Positions 43,490-53,052 of a DNA stretch of 64,000 bases are shown here, one piece after another. The notes below the pieces were generated by a model. It was not told the origin of the DNA. It searched no databases and saw only the letters and a program-made list of their open reading frames with translations. Origin of the DNA: Bin80 sp026708685. Its GTDB lineage: Bacteria; Bacteroidota; Rhodothermia; Rhodothermales; Bin80. The stretch spans positions 2,356,001-2,420,000 of the forward strand of contig OZ241742.1 of assembly GCA_965200955.1 (NCBI GenBank), read 5' to 3'. Within the stretch, counting starts at the first letter, position 1. Each line of letters starts with the position of its first letter. The position numbers were made by a program, and so were the translations under genes.

Positions 43490-44944
43490 TCAAAGCCAAG
43501 TATGAGAGTGTTTGCCAATGTGGAGTTGAACCGTTTTGAGTTCGGTAAATTCATCGGTAGAAAAACGCCCAAGTTCTCGTCCCAATCCACTGTCTTTGTA
43601 GCCTCCAAAAGGTAACTCTGGATGACCATCCATGAAGCAGTTGATCCAGATAGTACCAGCACGAATGTTTCGGCTGACTTCAAATGCAGTGTCTACATTG
43701 GATGTCCACAAACCAGCACTTAACCCATACATAGTGTCATTGGCTATCTGAATCGCCTCTTCTTTTGTCTTGAAGGTTAAAATGGATAACACCGGGCCAA
43801 AGACCTCTTCGCGTGCAATCGGCATGTCACCAGTGACTTGATCAAAGACAGTTGGCTCAAAGAACCGTCCATTGAGTGTAGGGAGTTGACTTCCGCCAAG
43901 ACGAAGGCGTGCACCGCAAGCTGTTCCACTTTGGATATAATGGTTGATTTTGTCTAGGTGTGCGTTATTGATGATTGCACCGACCTTTACTTCAGCAGAA
44001 AGAGGATCTCCCACTGGAATCTTCCTTGAATAATCAATGATTCGTTGCGTAAACTCCTCGGCAATGCTTTCCTCTAATAAGACACGGCTTCCACTGTTAC
44101 AACATTCTCCCATATTAAAATAAACCCCAAAAACGACTGGATCCAGGGCGGCATCCTGATCTGCATCCGCAAAAATGATATGTGGGTTCTTTCCACCTAA
44201 TTCCAGAGAGCATCTTTTCAGATTTTTGCCGGCAGTTGCCGCGACTTTCCGACCCACTTCTGTAGATCCAGTAAACGAAATCACGTCAATATCGGGATGT
44301 TCGCTCAGGCAAGCCCCCACTGGATCTCCAAATCCAGTGACGACATTGATCACCCCTGAGGGAACGCCCGCTTCATGAGCATAGGACGCAAGTTTTAATG
44401 TAGTACCCGGTGTCAATTCACTGGGCTTGATGACGGATGTGCAACCGGCGGCGAGTGCGAAGGGGAGTTTTTGGCTAATGATCAGAAGTGGAAAATTCCA
44501 CGGAGTGATGAGTCCAACTACCCCTGCAGGTTCTCGCAGCACGAAACCAAGTTTCTGTGGACCAAGATGATTATACGTCTCGCCAGATAGTTGACGGGCG
44601 AGTGTAGCGGCGTAGTGCCATACATCAACGGCGGTTTTGATTTCATCGTGAGCTTGTGAGATGGGCTTTCCACTTTCCAAGGTTTCTAATTCGGCCAGTT
44701 CATCGCAATTAGCAAGAATCTGATGGGCGATATTGATCAGGATATCTGCACGCTCTTTACCCGACATATGGGGCCATGGGCCACTGTCAAATGCTTCTCG
44801 TGCAGACTGAACAGCACGGTGAATGTCCTTCGCAGTACCCAATGCATAGCTGTTGACGGTCGTATCATGAGAGGGGCTGACGGTAGTGAATTGATCTCCT
44901 AACTCAGCACGAACATATTTTCCACCAATCCAGTGTTTTTCCAT
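43490..44944 (-). CDS. Aldehyde dehydrogenase (betaine-aldehyde-type)
   Basis: The 484-residue NAD(P)-dependent aldehyde dehydrogenase has the cofactor segment GLITPWNFPLLIISQKLPFAL, SFTGSTEVGRKV, catalytic Glu in LELGGKNPHI and catalytic Cys in NMGECCNSGSR, plus the C-terminal PFGGYKDSGLGRELG. It is close in form to betaine aldehyde and gamma-aminobutyraldehyde dehydrogenases. It shares one base with the end of the choline-dehydrogenase-like gene, so the pair would oxidise an alcohol through aldehyde to acid. The sugar-importer context makes a substrate other than betaine aldehyde quite possible. Confidence 0.92.
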   Translation of the reverse strand: MEKHWIGGKYVRAELGDQFTTVSPSHDTTVNSYALGTAKDIHRAVQSAREAFDSGPWPHMSGKERADILINIAHQILANCDELAELETLESGKPISQAHDEIKTAVDVWHYAATLARQLSGETYNHLGPQKLGFVLREPAGVVGLITPWNFPLLIISQKLPFALAAGCTSVIKPSELTPGTTLKLASYAHEAGVPSGVINVVTGFGDPVGACLSEHPDIDVISFTGSTEVGRKVAATAGKNLKRCSLELGGKNPHIIFADADQDAALDPVVFGVYFNMGECCNSGSRVLLEESIAEEFTQRIIDYSRKIPVGDPLSAEVKVGAIINNAHLDKINHYIQSGTACGARLRLGGSQLPTLNGRFFEPTVFDQVTGDMPIAREEVFGPVLSILTFKTKEEAIQIANDTMYGLSAGLWTSNVDTAFEVSRNIRAGTIWINCFMDGHPELPFGGYKDSGLGRELGRFSTDEFTELKTVQLHIGKHSHTWL

Positions 44945-46533
44945 TAGTTTTCTTGTTGAATGAGATCGGCTCCTTTCTCACCAATCATCATGGATGTAGC
45001 TTGAGTATTGCCACTGATTAAACGGGGCATAATAGATGCATCCATGACACGTAGGGAATCTACTCCATGAACACGTAGATCCAAGTCTACCACTGACTGA
45101 TCATCAACGCCCATTTTGCAAGAACCAACGGGATGATAGTCATTTTTAGACCATTTCTGAATATACTCCTTGATTTGCTGATCAGTCTGCGTATCAGGGC
45201 CAGGCAGGATCTCTTGTGCAATGTAGTTCTGGAACGAAGGAGCATTAAGGATTTTTCGCCCCCATTTGAATCCTTCCATGGAAATATTGAAATCATGGGG
45301 GTCATCCAGAAAATTCGGATCAATTGCTGGATCTTCAAAAGGATCATCGCTTCGCAAAGTGAGCGAACCTATACTTTGGGGACGCAGATTGCAGGTATTG
45401 ATGGTCAGACCATGACCTTTGATCTTCATGCGTCCATGGTCAACCACATAGGCAGGTAAACAGTGGATTTGTATATCGGGGGATCGCACATCAGGAGAAC
45501 TTTTCAAAAAACATCCTGCTTCACATACGCTTGCCGTAACGGGTCCAGTTTTGTACAAGAGATATTGGATTCCATGCAGGAGGGCACGATTCCATCGGTC
45601 ATGTCCATTATAACTGATGGGTTGAATGGATTTGGCTGCAAGATATACATCCATATGATCTTGGAAATTTTTACCAACTCCCGGTAGATCATGATGGACT
45701 TTGATTCCAAGGGGTGTGAGTTCATTCGCTGGTCCGATTCCTGAAAGCAGAAGCAGTTTTGGTGAATTGACAGCACCACCACTGAGGATGACTTCCCGTT
45801 CGGCATGGATGTGAACGCGTGATTTTTTTGTCACATATTCAATTCCAGTGGCACGCCCATGGGAGAGCAGGATACGTGTGGCCATTGCACGCGTGAGAAT
45901 GGTCAAATTTGGTGGAGTAGGGCGCAAAAATGCTGTTGCAGCACTTTCTCTACGAACATTTCGCTGAGTCACTTGATAGTAACTTACCCCTGATTGCTGG
46001 GCACCATTCAAATCGGGATTGTAGGGGATTCCGACTTCCTGTGCAGAGCGTACAAATGCACGTGTCAGGGGGTTGGACTGAATCTGATCAGCCACATTGA
46101 GCGGTCCACCCTGTGCATGATATTCGTTGACAAATCGTTCGTTGTTTTCCGATTTTTTGAAGTAGGGGAGCACATCGTCATAGCCCCATCCAGCACATCC
46201 CAAGTTCTTCCATTCTTCATAATCAAGGCGGTGTCCGCGAATATAGATCATCGCATTAATGGAGGTGCTTCCACCCAAAGTCCGCCCTTGAGGATAATGC
46301 ATTTCCCGGTGATTTAAGTGTTTTTGCGGGACGGTCTTAAAGCACCAATTGACACTCTTTCCCGTGAGTTTTGCAAAACCTGCTGGCATATGGATCAGGG
46401 GCGAGTGATCTGGAGGTCCAGCTTCAAGAAGAAGCACACGAACATGCGGATCTTCGGCAAGTCGGTGTGCAACGACACAGCCAGCAGCACCTGCTCCAAC
46501 GATCACATAATCATACGATGAAAGATCAGACAT
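44944..46533 (-). CDS. GMC-family dehydrogenase, choline/alcohol dehydrogenase-like
   Basis: The 529-residue flavoprotein has DYVIVGAGAAGCVVAHRLAE (FAD), the GMC signature YPQGRTLGGSTSINAMIYIRG, a second signature in LSGGAVNSPKLLLLSGIGP, and the catalytic His region YHPVGSCKMG with the later ISGNTQATSMMIGEKGADLI containing Asn. Similar enzymes include choline dehydrogenase, AlkJ alcohol dehydrogenase and DddA (3-hydroxypropionate dehydrogenase). It ends in the first base of the downstream aldehyde dehydrogenase start, so the two act in series. The precise alcohol cannot be named. Confidence 0.9.
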   Translation of the reverse strand: MSDLSSYDYVIVGAGAAGCVVAHRLAEDPHVRVLLLEAGPPDHSPLIHMPAGFAKLTGKSVNWCFKTVPQKHLNHREMHYPQGRTLGGSTSINAMIYIRGHRLDYEEWKNLGCAGWGYDDVLPYFKKSENNERFVNEYHAQGGPLNVADQIQSNPLTRAFVRSAQEVGIPYNPDLNGAQQSGVSYYQVTQRNVRRESAATAFLRPTPPNLTILTRAMATRILLSHGRATGIEYVTKKSRVHIHAEREVILSGGAVNSPKLLLLSGIGPANELTPLGIKVHHDLPGVGKNFQDHMDVYLAAKSIQPISYNGHDRWNRALLHGIQYLLYKTGPVTASVCEAGCFLKSSPDVRSPDIQIHCLPAYVVDHGRMKIKGHGLTINTCNLRPQSIGSLTLRSDDPFEDPAIDPNFLDDPHDFNISMEGFKWGRKILNAPSFQNYIAQEILPGPDTQTDQQIKEYIQKWSKNDYHPVGSCKMGVDDQSVVDLDLRVHGVDSLRVMDASIMPRLISGNTQATSMMIGEKGADLIQQEN

Positions 46534-46535
46534 GG

Positions 46536-47294
46536 TTATGTGCCACTATACTCTGGAGGCCTGCGTTCTGTAAAACTTTTCACCCCCTCTTGACCATCGG
46601 TGGTATACGCAGTGAGTGAGCCAGCGACCGATTCCAATGGAGCATGCTCACCATGAATCAATTGTTTAGCAACCTGTACGGCGATGGGAGCATTTTTCGA
46701 GATAGCAGATGCACATTCAAGTCCAGCATTCCAGAGTTCATCTCGGCGATAAACTTGGGTAATCAGTCCCCAGTTCAATGCAGTGTCTGTATCAATGGAC
46801 TGACCGGTCAGGATCATCATTTTTGCACGGGCAACCCCAATGATCTTCGGGAGTCTTTCGGTGCCTCCCCAACCGGCTACTGTGGCGATTTTAACTTCTG
46901 GCATCGCAAATGTCGCACTATCAACTGCGATACGAATGTCGCAGGCCAATGCAAGCTCAAGTCCACCGCCAAGGGCATACCCATTGATGACTGCAATGAC
47001 AGGCTGTCGCAGGTTCTCTATCCGTTGCAGGATACGCTGTCCATAAGGAATCCACTGCTTCCACATTCCAAGTGCATCCAAGGCGGCCCATGCCTGAATA
47101 TCCGCCCCCGAACAAAATGCATGATCACCTGCCCCAGACAAGATGGTGGCTCGCACATCTGGATGTGATTCAAGTGTATTGCAGTGCTCCTCAAGGCTTT
47201 CAAGCATGGACGGGGTGAGAGCATTGCGTTTTTCAGGTCGATTTAGCGTCAGGATTGCCAAGTGCCCTGAGATATCAAGTGTGACCTGACTCAT
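46536..47294 (-). CDS. Enoyl-CoA hydratase/isomerase (crotonase) family
   Basis: The 252-residue crotonase has NRPEKRNALTPSML, the oxyanion-hole sequence HAFCSGADIQAW, and GYALGGGLELALACDI followed by FAMPEVKIATVAGWGGTERL. Both catalytic glutamates of true hydratases (in LELA and MPEV) are present, so water addition to an enoyl-CoA is plausible. It starts 4 bp inside the end of the CoA-transferase gene (ATGA) and ends 2 bp before the GMC start. Adjacent CoA-transferase suggests it acts on the CoA ester formed there. Confidence 0.9.
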   Translation of the reverse strand: MSQVTLDISGHLAILTLNRPEKRNALTPSMLESLEEHCNTLESHPDVRATILSGAGDHAFCSGADIQAWAALDALGMWKQWIPYGQRILQRIENLRQPVIAVINGYALGGGLELALACDIRIAVDSATFAMPEVKIATVAGWGGTERLPKIIGVARAKMMILTGQSIDTDTALNWGLITQVYRRDELWNAGLECASAISKNAPIAVQVAKQLIHGEHAPLESVAGSLTAYTTDGQEGVKSFTERRPPEYSGT

Positions 47295-48874
47295 GATGGA
47301 GCGGAAAGTTGAAGATTCATGGGAGCAGGATCAAAAAGTCTGGGATCCATTAATCGTAACTTGGGGCTGACATGGAGTTGAAATCCTGCCTGTCCCAGGA
47401 TATCTCTATGGAGATCAATTCCGGGTGCAATTTCCGTCACTGTTAATCCATTGGGTAGCAGGCGTAACACACATCTTTCTGTAATATACGTAATGTGTTG
47501 CTCTAATTGAAGTGCACGCTTGCCGCTGAAGGAAACATGCTCTACTGCAGGGACTAATTTGGGTACCTTACCTTCCTGAAGGATAGAAACTTTGCCGTGG
47601 TTGACTTCAAGGCGTAATCCTCCTGTAGTAAATGTTCCTACAAAAGCCAGTGTCTTTGCATTCGACGTAATATCAATAAATCCACCAACTCCTGCGGTCA
47701 CATGGGGGCGAGCTGCAAGGCGTGATACATTGACGGCCCCTGATTCATCAATTTGCATAAACGAGAGGAGGCTTTTGTCAAACCCGCCTCCCTGAAAGTA
47801 GGTAAATTGGTCGGAAGAAGCGAGGATTGCCTGAGGTCCAGAGGAACAGCCAAATTGAAAATCCAGTAGCGGCATTCCCCCGACGGCTCCTTGTTCAATG
47901 ACCCATGTAACCCGATCAGAGAGACCTTCTTCCAAGAGAATACGAGGAACTTGGGCACATACCCCAAATCCTAGATTCACCGCATCTCCCAGGCATAATT
48001 CCATGGCTGCCCGCCGGGCCATAGGCTTGTAGGGCCCCCAATCCATCAAGTCATAGGTGACTCCTTCAGGACGTTGCTGTCCGCTAATGGTCGGATCATA
48101 TGTAGTATTGGTCGTCTGCATTTGATGGGGATCCGTCACAACATAGTTGACGATCAGTCCTGGGACTTTCACCTGCTGAGGTGTGAGTGAACCTGCCTCA
48201 ACAATACGTTTGACTTGGGCAATGACGATTCCACCATTATTGTGGGCTGCCACGGCCTGATCATAGATTCCAAGGCTACTTCCTTCGTGTTCAGTGGTGA
48301 TGTTGCCATGTTTGTCAGCAGTGGTTCCTCTGATGAGAGCAACATCCACGGGGATGGACCGGAAATAGAGCCACTGATCTCCATCAAAGGTCACTCTTTC
48401 AACGATATCTGGAGGGCTACAGTCATTCATGCGTGCACCCAGTAAAAGGGGATCAACAAATGTATCCATCCCCACTTTTGTTAGGATACCGGGTCTCCGT
48501 GTAGCAGCTTCACGATGCATATGATACAGGATTCCACTGGGAAGATTGTAAGCTTCAACACGATTTTCGCAGATCATTTGCCAAATCTTAGGAGACTCCA
48601 TCGATGAGGGGCCGCTGGGCAGAGACCCTGCGATGACACGTTTGAGGAGTCCATCAATGGCGAGATGGTCAATCCCGTCAATGCCATACATGTCACCCGC
48701 AGCGATGGGATGAATGGTGGTGAGTCTTTTTGGATGTTGGGTTTCTTGGAATCGCCGACCAATGGCAGAAAGCATGGCATCGGGGCACCCCAAACCACTG
48801 GATGAACTCACAGTCACTACCGCACCATCACAGATCTGCTCTGCGGCAAAGTTTAACGAGCAAAATTCAGGCAT
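47291..48874 (-). CDS. Class I acyl-CoA:acetate/3-ketoacid CoA-transferase (fused alpha-beta)
   Basis: The 527-residue protein joins both halves of a class I CoA-transferase. The N-terminal half has VTVSSSSGLGCPDAMLSAIG and RGTTADKHGNITTEHEGSSLG; the C-terminal half has the active-site glutamate in VIEQGAVGGMPLLDFQFG. The layout matches YdiF/propionate CoA-transferase-type enzymes, which move CoA between short- or medium-chain acids. It overlaps the oxidoreductase gene upstream by 8 bp and the hydratase downstream by 4 bp. Its likely role is CoA activation of the acid made by the dehydrogenase pair; this is inference. Confidence 0.9.
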   Translation of the reverse strand: MPEFCSLNFAAEQICDGAVVTVSSSSGLGCPDAMLSAIGRRFQETQHPKRLTTIHPIAAGDMYGIDGIDHLAIDGLLKRVIAGSLPSGPSSMESPKIWQMICENRVEAYNLPSGILYHMHREAATRRPGILTKVGMDTFVDPLLLGARMNDCSPPDIVERVTFDGDQWLYFRSIPVDVALIRGTTADKHGNITTEHEGSSLGIYDQAVAAHNNGGIVIAQVKRIVEAGSLTPQQVKVPGLIVNYVVTDPHQMQTTNTTYDPTISGQQRPEGVTYDLMDWGPYKPMARRAAMELCLGDAVNLGFGVCAQVPRILLEEGLSDRVTWVIEQGAVGGMPLLDFQFGCSSGPQAILASSDQFTYFQGGGFDKSLLSFMQIDESGAVNVSRLAARPHVTAGVGGFIDITSNAKTLAFVGTFTTGGLRLEVNHGKVSILQEGKVPKLVPAVEHVSFSGKRALQLEQHITYITERCVLRLLPNGLTVTEIAPGIDLHRDILGQAGFQLHVSPKLRLMDPRLFDPAPMNLQLSAPS

Positions 48875-49871
48875 ATTGAACTCTGATCATTTGATGTGTA
48901 TCGGCCGACTGCTTCACGGCTAGGGCAACTGTCAGAGATTGGAGTCCATCATGGTCCGTTGCCGCGGGTTGGCCATTGCCTAAGACCGCCTGATTAAAGG
49001 AATGAACCGCCCTTTCATAAAGATTGTGTGGAGGGGGGAGTTCGATGGGTTCAATGTGATCATTGCGTCGTAGCATGATGGAGCCTATAGGGCGTTGGGT
49101 CATCACATCTGTGGCAAAAAGGGATGCTTCGGTTCCATGAATTTCCAGCCCAGTTCCCGCATGTCCGATCACGAATGAATCATGGAATTGGGCTAGCGTC
49201 CCGCGGTGGAATTTCATGACTCCCATGACGGAATCATCAATCCCGTGCTGTCCAAGGCCTTGCGTAGACGAAGTTGCAATGACTGATTCAACCTCATCAT
49301 CAAGGATAAACCGTAGTGAATCTGTATCATGAACGGTAATATCCAGAATGACACCTGCACCAGCGTTTGGGTTATTGATCCTCCATGTATGGAGATGAGG
49401 AGGAAGCATGACGGCATGAAATACGCGTACAGCCAACGGTTCACCGATGGCATTCTCTTGGATGAGCTGCCGTAGTTTTCGGTGAGTGACAGCATTGCGG
49501 AGATGGTGGTTCGTACCCATGACAACACCCGCGGTAGAGCATGCCTCAACCATCTGTTTGGCATCGGAGAGAGAAAGAGCAAGGGGTTTTTCGCACAGTA
49601 CATGTTTTTGGGCACTAGCACTGGCAAGGGTTTGAGGATGATGGTATTCATTGGTGGTTCCAATGTACACTACATCAAGATCAGGATGGGCAAGGAATTC
49701 GTGAAGATTTGAATAGATCTTTTGGATCTGAAACTGTTCTTGAAACGCTTTAGCTCGCTCAGGAGATTGACTCAATAGAGCAACCACTCGACTATCAGAG
49801 CAATGATTAATTGCGTTAATCATCCACTGTTTTGCAATCGTGCTTGCACCAATTATTCCCCAGTTGATCAT
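48867..49871 (-). CDS. Gfo/Idh/MocA family NAD(P)-dependent oxidoreductase
   Basis: The 334-residue enzyme has a Rossmann start (INWGIIGASTIAKQWMINAI), the NEYHHPQTLASA strand, the catalytic EKPLALS lysine near residue 92, and a C-terminal alpha/beta domain (GAGVILDITVHDTDSLRFIL). Family members act on sugars, inositols or their derivatives. The start at 49871 directly precedes the Rossmann fold; 49886 would add five residues. It is the first gene of the operon, followed by the CoA-transferase with an 8 bp overlap, and it strengthens the view that the operon handles a sugar- or polyol-like substrate. Confidence 0.9.
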   Translation of the reverse strand: MINWGIIGASTIAKQWMINAINHCSDSRVVALLSQSPERAKAFQEQFQIQKIYSNLHEFLAHPDLDVVYIGTTNEYHHPQTLASASAQKHVLCEKPLALSLSDAKQMVEACSTAGVVMGTNHHLRNAVTHRKLRQLIQENAIGEPLAVRVFHAVMLPPHLHTWRINNPNAGAGVILDITVHDTDSLRFILDDEVESVIATSSTQGLGQHGIDDSVMGVMKFHRGTLAQFHDSFVIGHAGTGLEIHGTEASLFATDVMTQRPIGSIMLRRNDHIEPIELPPPHNLYERAVHSFNQAVLGNGQPAATDHDGLQSLTVALAVKQSADTHQMIRVQYA

Positions 49872-50341
49872 GAAAGTAGGAATCAAAGAGATGAATGGCT
49901 TGAATTGATGAATTGTTCAACAAATATCAGTTGTCCGATGCTCCATATGACAGCATCAGATTCCCCAGATTTTCTTGAATTTAGAAAAAAATCTTCATAT
50001 AGGAATAGATTCATAGATTTTGATGTACCATTTCTACGGAGAGATCGTTTATTGGAAACGAGTCTGATGGAAGAATGATGATCCGTCTCAATGCTGTTGG
50101 CATAGTACCATCATTGGTTCTACAACCATGATTCATGATTGAAAAAGTAACAAACAAGAGATATCCCTTGATAGGTTAAGCGGTGATAAAACAGATTCCC
50201 TTCTGAGATATGCGAGTGATTGAAGTATGGTGAGACAAATTTTCTAAAAACCCTTGATTGTCGATCTGCGACTTGGAATAAAAAGCTAATAAAATAGTTT
50301 GAGACTAGGATTCCATTTTGATAGGATCAAGTTTAAGGATC
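49872..50341. other. Divergent control region between the catabolic operon and etfBA
   Basis: About 470 bp of AT-rich sequence between two divergently transcribed units. It must hold both promoters. I found no convincing promoter motif, operator palindrome or small gene in it. Confidence 0.45.
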
Positions 50342-51091
50342 ATGAATATAGCTGTTTGTGTAAAGCAGACACCAGACACCGAGTCAAAACCGATTCTCAG
50401 TCCTGACCATCGTCAGATCAGTGACGAGGGAATTGTTTGGATCATCAATCCTCACGATGAGTCAGCCATTGAAGTTGCTATTGGTCTGCGTGATCAACTA
50501 GGTGGTTTGGTTACGCTGATCAGTGTAGGACCTAATCAAGTAGAAAGTGCACTCCGACAGGGGCTGGCAATGGGTGCAGATGAGGCTATCCATTTACATT
50601 GTTCTGAAATGCCGATTGATCAAAAAATGATTGCGGAGGTTCTTGCTGAGAAAATCCGATCGTTGGGTTGTGAATTAGTTCTGACTGGAGAGGTAGCGAT
50701 TGATGGATGTGGTTCTCAGGTTCCACAGAGACTGGGAGTTTTACTAGATTGGCCATGTGTAACGGGAGTAGAAGAATTAAGCATTGATTCAGGGCAGTTC
50801 ACTGCGAGACAGCCGGTTGAACAAGGCGATAAGATTCATGCAGGTTCGCTTCCCTCCGTCATTGGCATCAATCGTAGAATCATGGAGCCTCGGTATCCCT
50901 CGTTCAAGGGAATCATGAAAGCAAAACGAAAAGCGATCCATAAAGAGGAAGTTCTCTTGAATTCAGCGGATCTCTTGATTGAATCGTTGATGCTCACGCC
51001 CAAAAAGTCAGGGGGGAAAGTTGTTGAATACCAAGAGGGGACTGCTGAGGAAGTTGTCAAATATTTACAGACCCATACGACTGTTTTTTAA
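50342..51091 (+). CDS. etfB: Electron transfer flavoprotein beta subunit
   Basis: The 249-residue protein has the EtfB start MNIAVCVKQTPDTES, the NPHDESAIEVAI segment, GADEAIHLH and LTGEVAIDGCGSQVPQRLG, then the domain-III-like VIGINRRIMEPRYPSFKGIMKAKRK. It binds AMP and, with EtfA, carries electrons from flavin dehydrogenases to the quinone pool. ATG at 50342 follows AAGGA closely and is preferred to the frame start at 50318. etfA begins 4 bp after its stop. Confidence 0.93.
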   Translation: MNIAVCVKQTPDTESKPILSPDHRQISDEGIVWIINPHDESAIEVAIGLRDQLGGLVTLISVGPNQVESALRQGLAMGADEAIHLHCSEMPIDQKMIAEVLAEKIRSLGCELVLTGEVAIDGCGSQVPQRLGVLLDWPCVTGVEELSIDSGQFTARQPVEQGDKIHAGSLPSVIGINRRIMEPRYPSFKGIMKAKRKAIHKEEVLLNSADLLIESLMLTPKKSGGKVVEYQEGTAEEVVKYLQTHTTVF

Positions 51092-51095
51092 TTGA

Positions 51096-52046
51096 ATGTT
51101 ACCCATTGTGGTCATTGCGGAGTCTGTGGGATCAAAGTTGACACCTTCAACTTTGGAAATCTGTCATATAGCATCCATGATTGCTGATTCATTAGATCAA
51201 GACTGGCTCATTCTAATCAATGATGCTGCAAAGAATGAAGCTGGCTTCATTGCTCCAAGAGTGATTTCTTATGCACTCGCCGATGGTGAATGTCATGCTC
51301 CAGATATGCATGCATCTATTGCTGCAGAGATTGTTGCATCATCCCAACTGGTGATGATGGCAGCCACGAGTACTGGAAAAGATGTTCTGGGGCGCGTAGC
51401 ACAGCTCCTTTCAGTTTCTTTAGTTCAGGATTGTACGGGGTTTGAGATGGATGGCGATCGGCTTCTTCTGAAACGTGAAATGCTTGGGGGCAAGGTATTG
51501 GCTAATGTGAAGATCAACAGTTGCCCTCAGTTGGTGAGTTTTCGCCCTCGTTCATTCCCGACCACTTCGCCACCACGTCAAGTGCCGGTAATAGAGTCGT
51601 ATACGGGGAAGAGTTTTGATTTGAGAACATCCGTTGATCTGCGGAAAACGACTAGGAGTACTCGTCCAGATGTAACCGAAGCTTCCATTGTAGTGAGTGG
51701 TGGTAGAGGTTTACAGGGCCCTGAGAACTGGTACTTGCTTGAGAACTTCTTGGATGTACTTGGTCCAGATGCTACGTTAGCCTGTTCCCGTCCAGTGAGT
51801 GATGAGGGCTGGCGCCCCCACCATGAGCATGTGGGGCAGACGGGTCGTACGATTGCCCCAGATGTATATATCGCTGTCGGAATCTCGGGGGCAACTCAGC
51901 ATATAGCTGGAATAGCAGGCTCCAAGTATATTCTTGCAATCAACAAGGATCCGGATGCTCCGATTTTTAGGATTGCTGACTACGGAATCGTAGGTGATTT
52001 ATTTGAGGTCGTACCTGCATTGACCAATGCAATCAGAGGCAAGTAA
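51096..52046 (+). CDS. etfA: Electron transfer flavoprotein alpha subunit
   Basis: The 316-residue protein has an N-terminal domain (LPIVVIAESVGSKLTPSTLE) and the FAD domain: VVSGGRGLQGPENWYLLENF, SRPVSDEGWRPHHEHVGQTG, YIAVGISGATQHIAGI and ILAINKDPDAPIFRIADYGIVGD. It holds FAD and partners with EtfB. No EtfD/ETF-quinone oxidoreductase gene is adjacent, so electrons must pass to an enzyme encoded elsewhere. Its neighbourhood beside a flavoenzyme-rich operon is suggestive but not proof of a link. Confidence 0.93.
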   Translation: MLPIVVIAESVGSKLTPSTLEICHIASMIADSLDQDWLILINDAAKNEAGFIAPRVISYALADGECHAPDMHASIAAEIVASSQLVMMAATSTGKDVLGRVAQLLSVSLVQDCTGFEMDGDRLLLKREMLGGKVLANVKINSCPQLVSFRPRSFPTTSPPRQVPVIESYTGKSFDLRTSVDLRKTTRSTRPDVTEASIVVSGGRGLQGPENWYLLENFLDVLGPDATLACSRPVSDEGWRPHHEHVGQTGRTIAPDVYIAVGISGATQHIAGIAGSKYILAINKDPDAPIFRIADYGIVGDLFEVVPALTNAIRGK

Positions 52047-52439
52047 AAACGGATGTCAACAGATGATCTGCCCCAAGCTCAGGAGAACTATGCATCGGGA
52101 TGATTTGAATGTGTATGTGATGATTGAAATTCAAGTCGTGATCAATTGACTCTAATATTGGAACTTTGTGATGAGCATATCTTCAAGAATCAAGCAATAT
52201 TGTGTTTTTTTGAAAACGTCAAGACGAACAGAAAGCCTGCAAACACAAGATTCATTTTCTTGCCTTCTTGAAAAATAGAAAAACCTGAGGATGCTTGGAT
52301 TGATGATGATTTTCACTGCATGATCCAGAAACATATGTAGACTCCGTATTGATCCTGATGACTTTGTTGAATCACTTGACGACAGTTATAGAACATAGTA
52401 GCGAGTGAACCATATTTACTTCGCCAATCTTATAATTTC
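52047..52439. other. Intergenic region after etfA
   Basis: About 390 bp of AT-rich sequence with no supported gene, RNA or terminator. Confidence 0.4.
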
Positions 52440-52967
52440 ATGGACTATATACCAACTATCATTATTGCATTGACGATTGTTGGCAGTTATTTTGCAATTT
52501 TCTTCCCTTTGATTAGAGTGATCACTGGATTCAGAAGGGAGTTTCGGGCTGAAATGACAGTCATGAAAACGGATATTTTACAAGTGAGAACGGATGTCAC
52601 GGTCATGAAATCTGATATTTCAGAGCTGAAGACCGACGTTTCAGAAAATAAGTTTAGACTCACTGCAGTAGAAAGCTGATTAGAAAACTTAACGACTGAT
52701 GTCAATCATATCAAGGTTGATGTAGAGACAATTAAATCTGAGATTACGGAAATAAAAATGAATGCTATTAGTTTGGAGAAAGATGTCTCGTACATTAATA
52801 GTCAAGTCAATGATGACAGGATGATTTCCCAAAAAGAGCATCAATAGCTTGAAAAAATCATTGAGGAACTCACTAAAAAGGTTTTTGATCTCAACGGGCA
52901 TAGGAAAAGAGTATCAGGGCGTTTATTTGAAGTCGATGAACACATTATATCTGAGTTGACAGAATGA
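52440..52967 (+). pseudogene. Membrane-anchored coiled-coil protein interrupted by two in-frame stops
   Basis: The frame begins with one transmembrane helix (TIIIALTIVGSYFAIFFPLI) then repeated seven-residue coiled-coil units (MKTDILQVRTDVTVMKSDIS, ELKTDVSENK). A TGA at codon 80 (52677-52679) and a TAG at codon 136 (52845-52847) interrupt it, yet the same frame continues with the same repeat style (LTTDVNHIKVDVETIKSEI) to a TGA at 52965, 175 codons in all. It is best read as a recent pseudogene; only the first 79 codons would normally be translated. Function is unknown. Confidence 0.75.
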
Positions 52968-53052
52968 TTGTGTAACATCATTCATTTTAGAATTTCAGAT
53001 CCACGATTCCAAATTGTCAGGATCACAATCAATCAACTTGTCTGGCAATCAT

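Noticed and set aside
46371..46390. TTTTGCAAAACCT sequence resembling the ends of the palindromic repeats
   Set aside because: Lies inside the coding sequence of the GMC dehydrogenase with no second end or conserved interior; coincidental.
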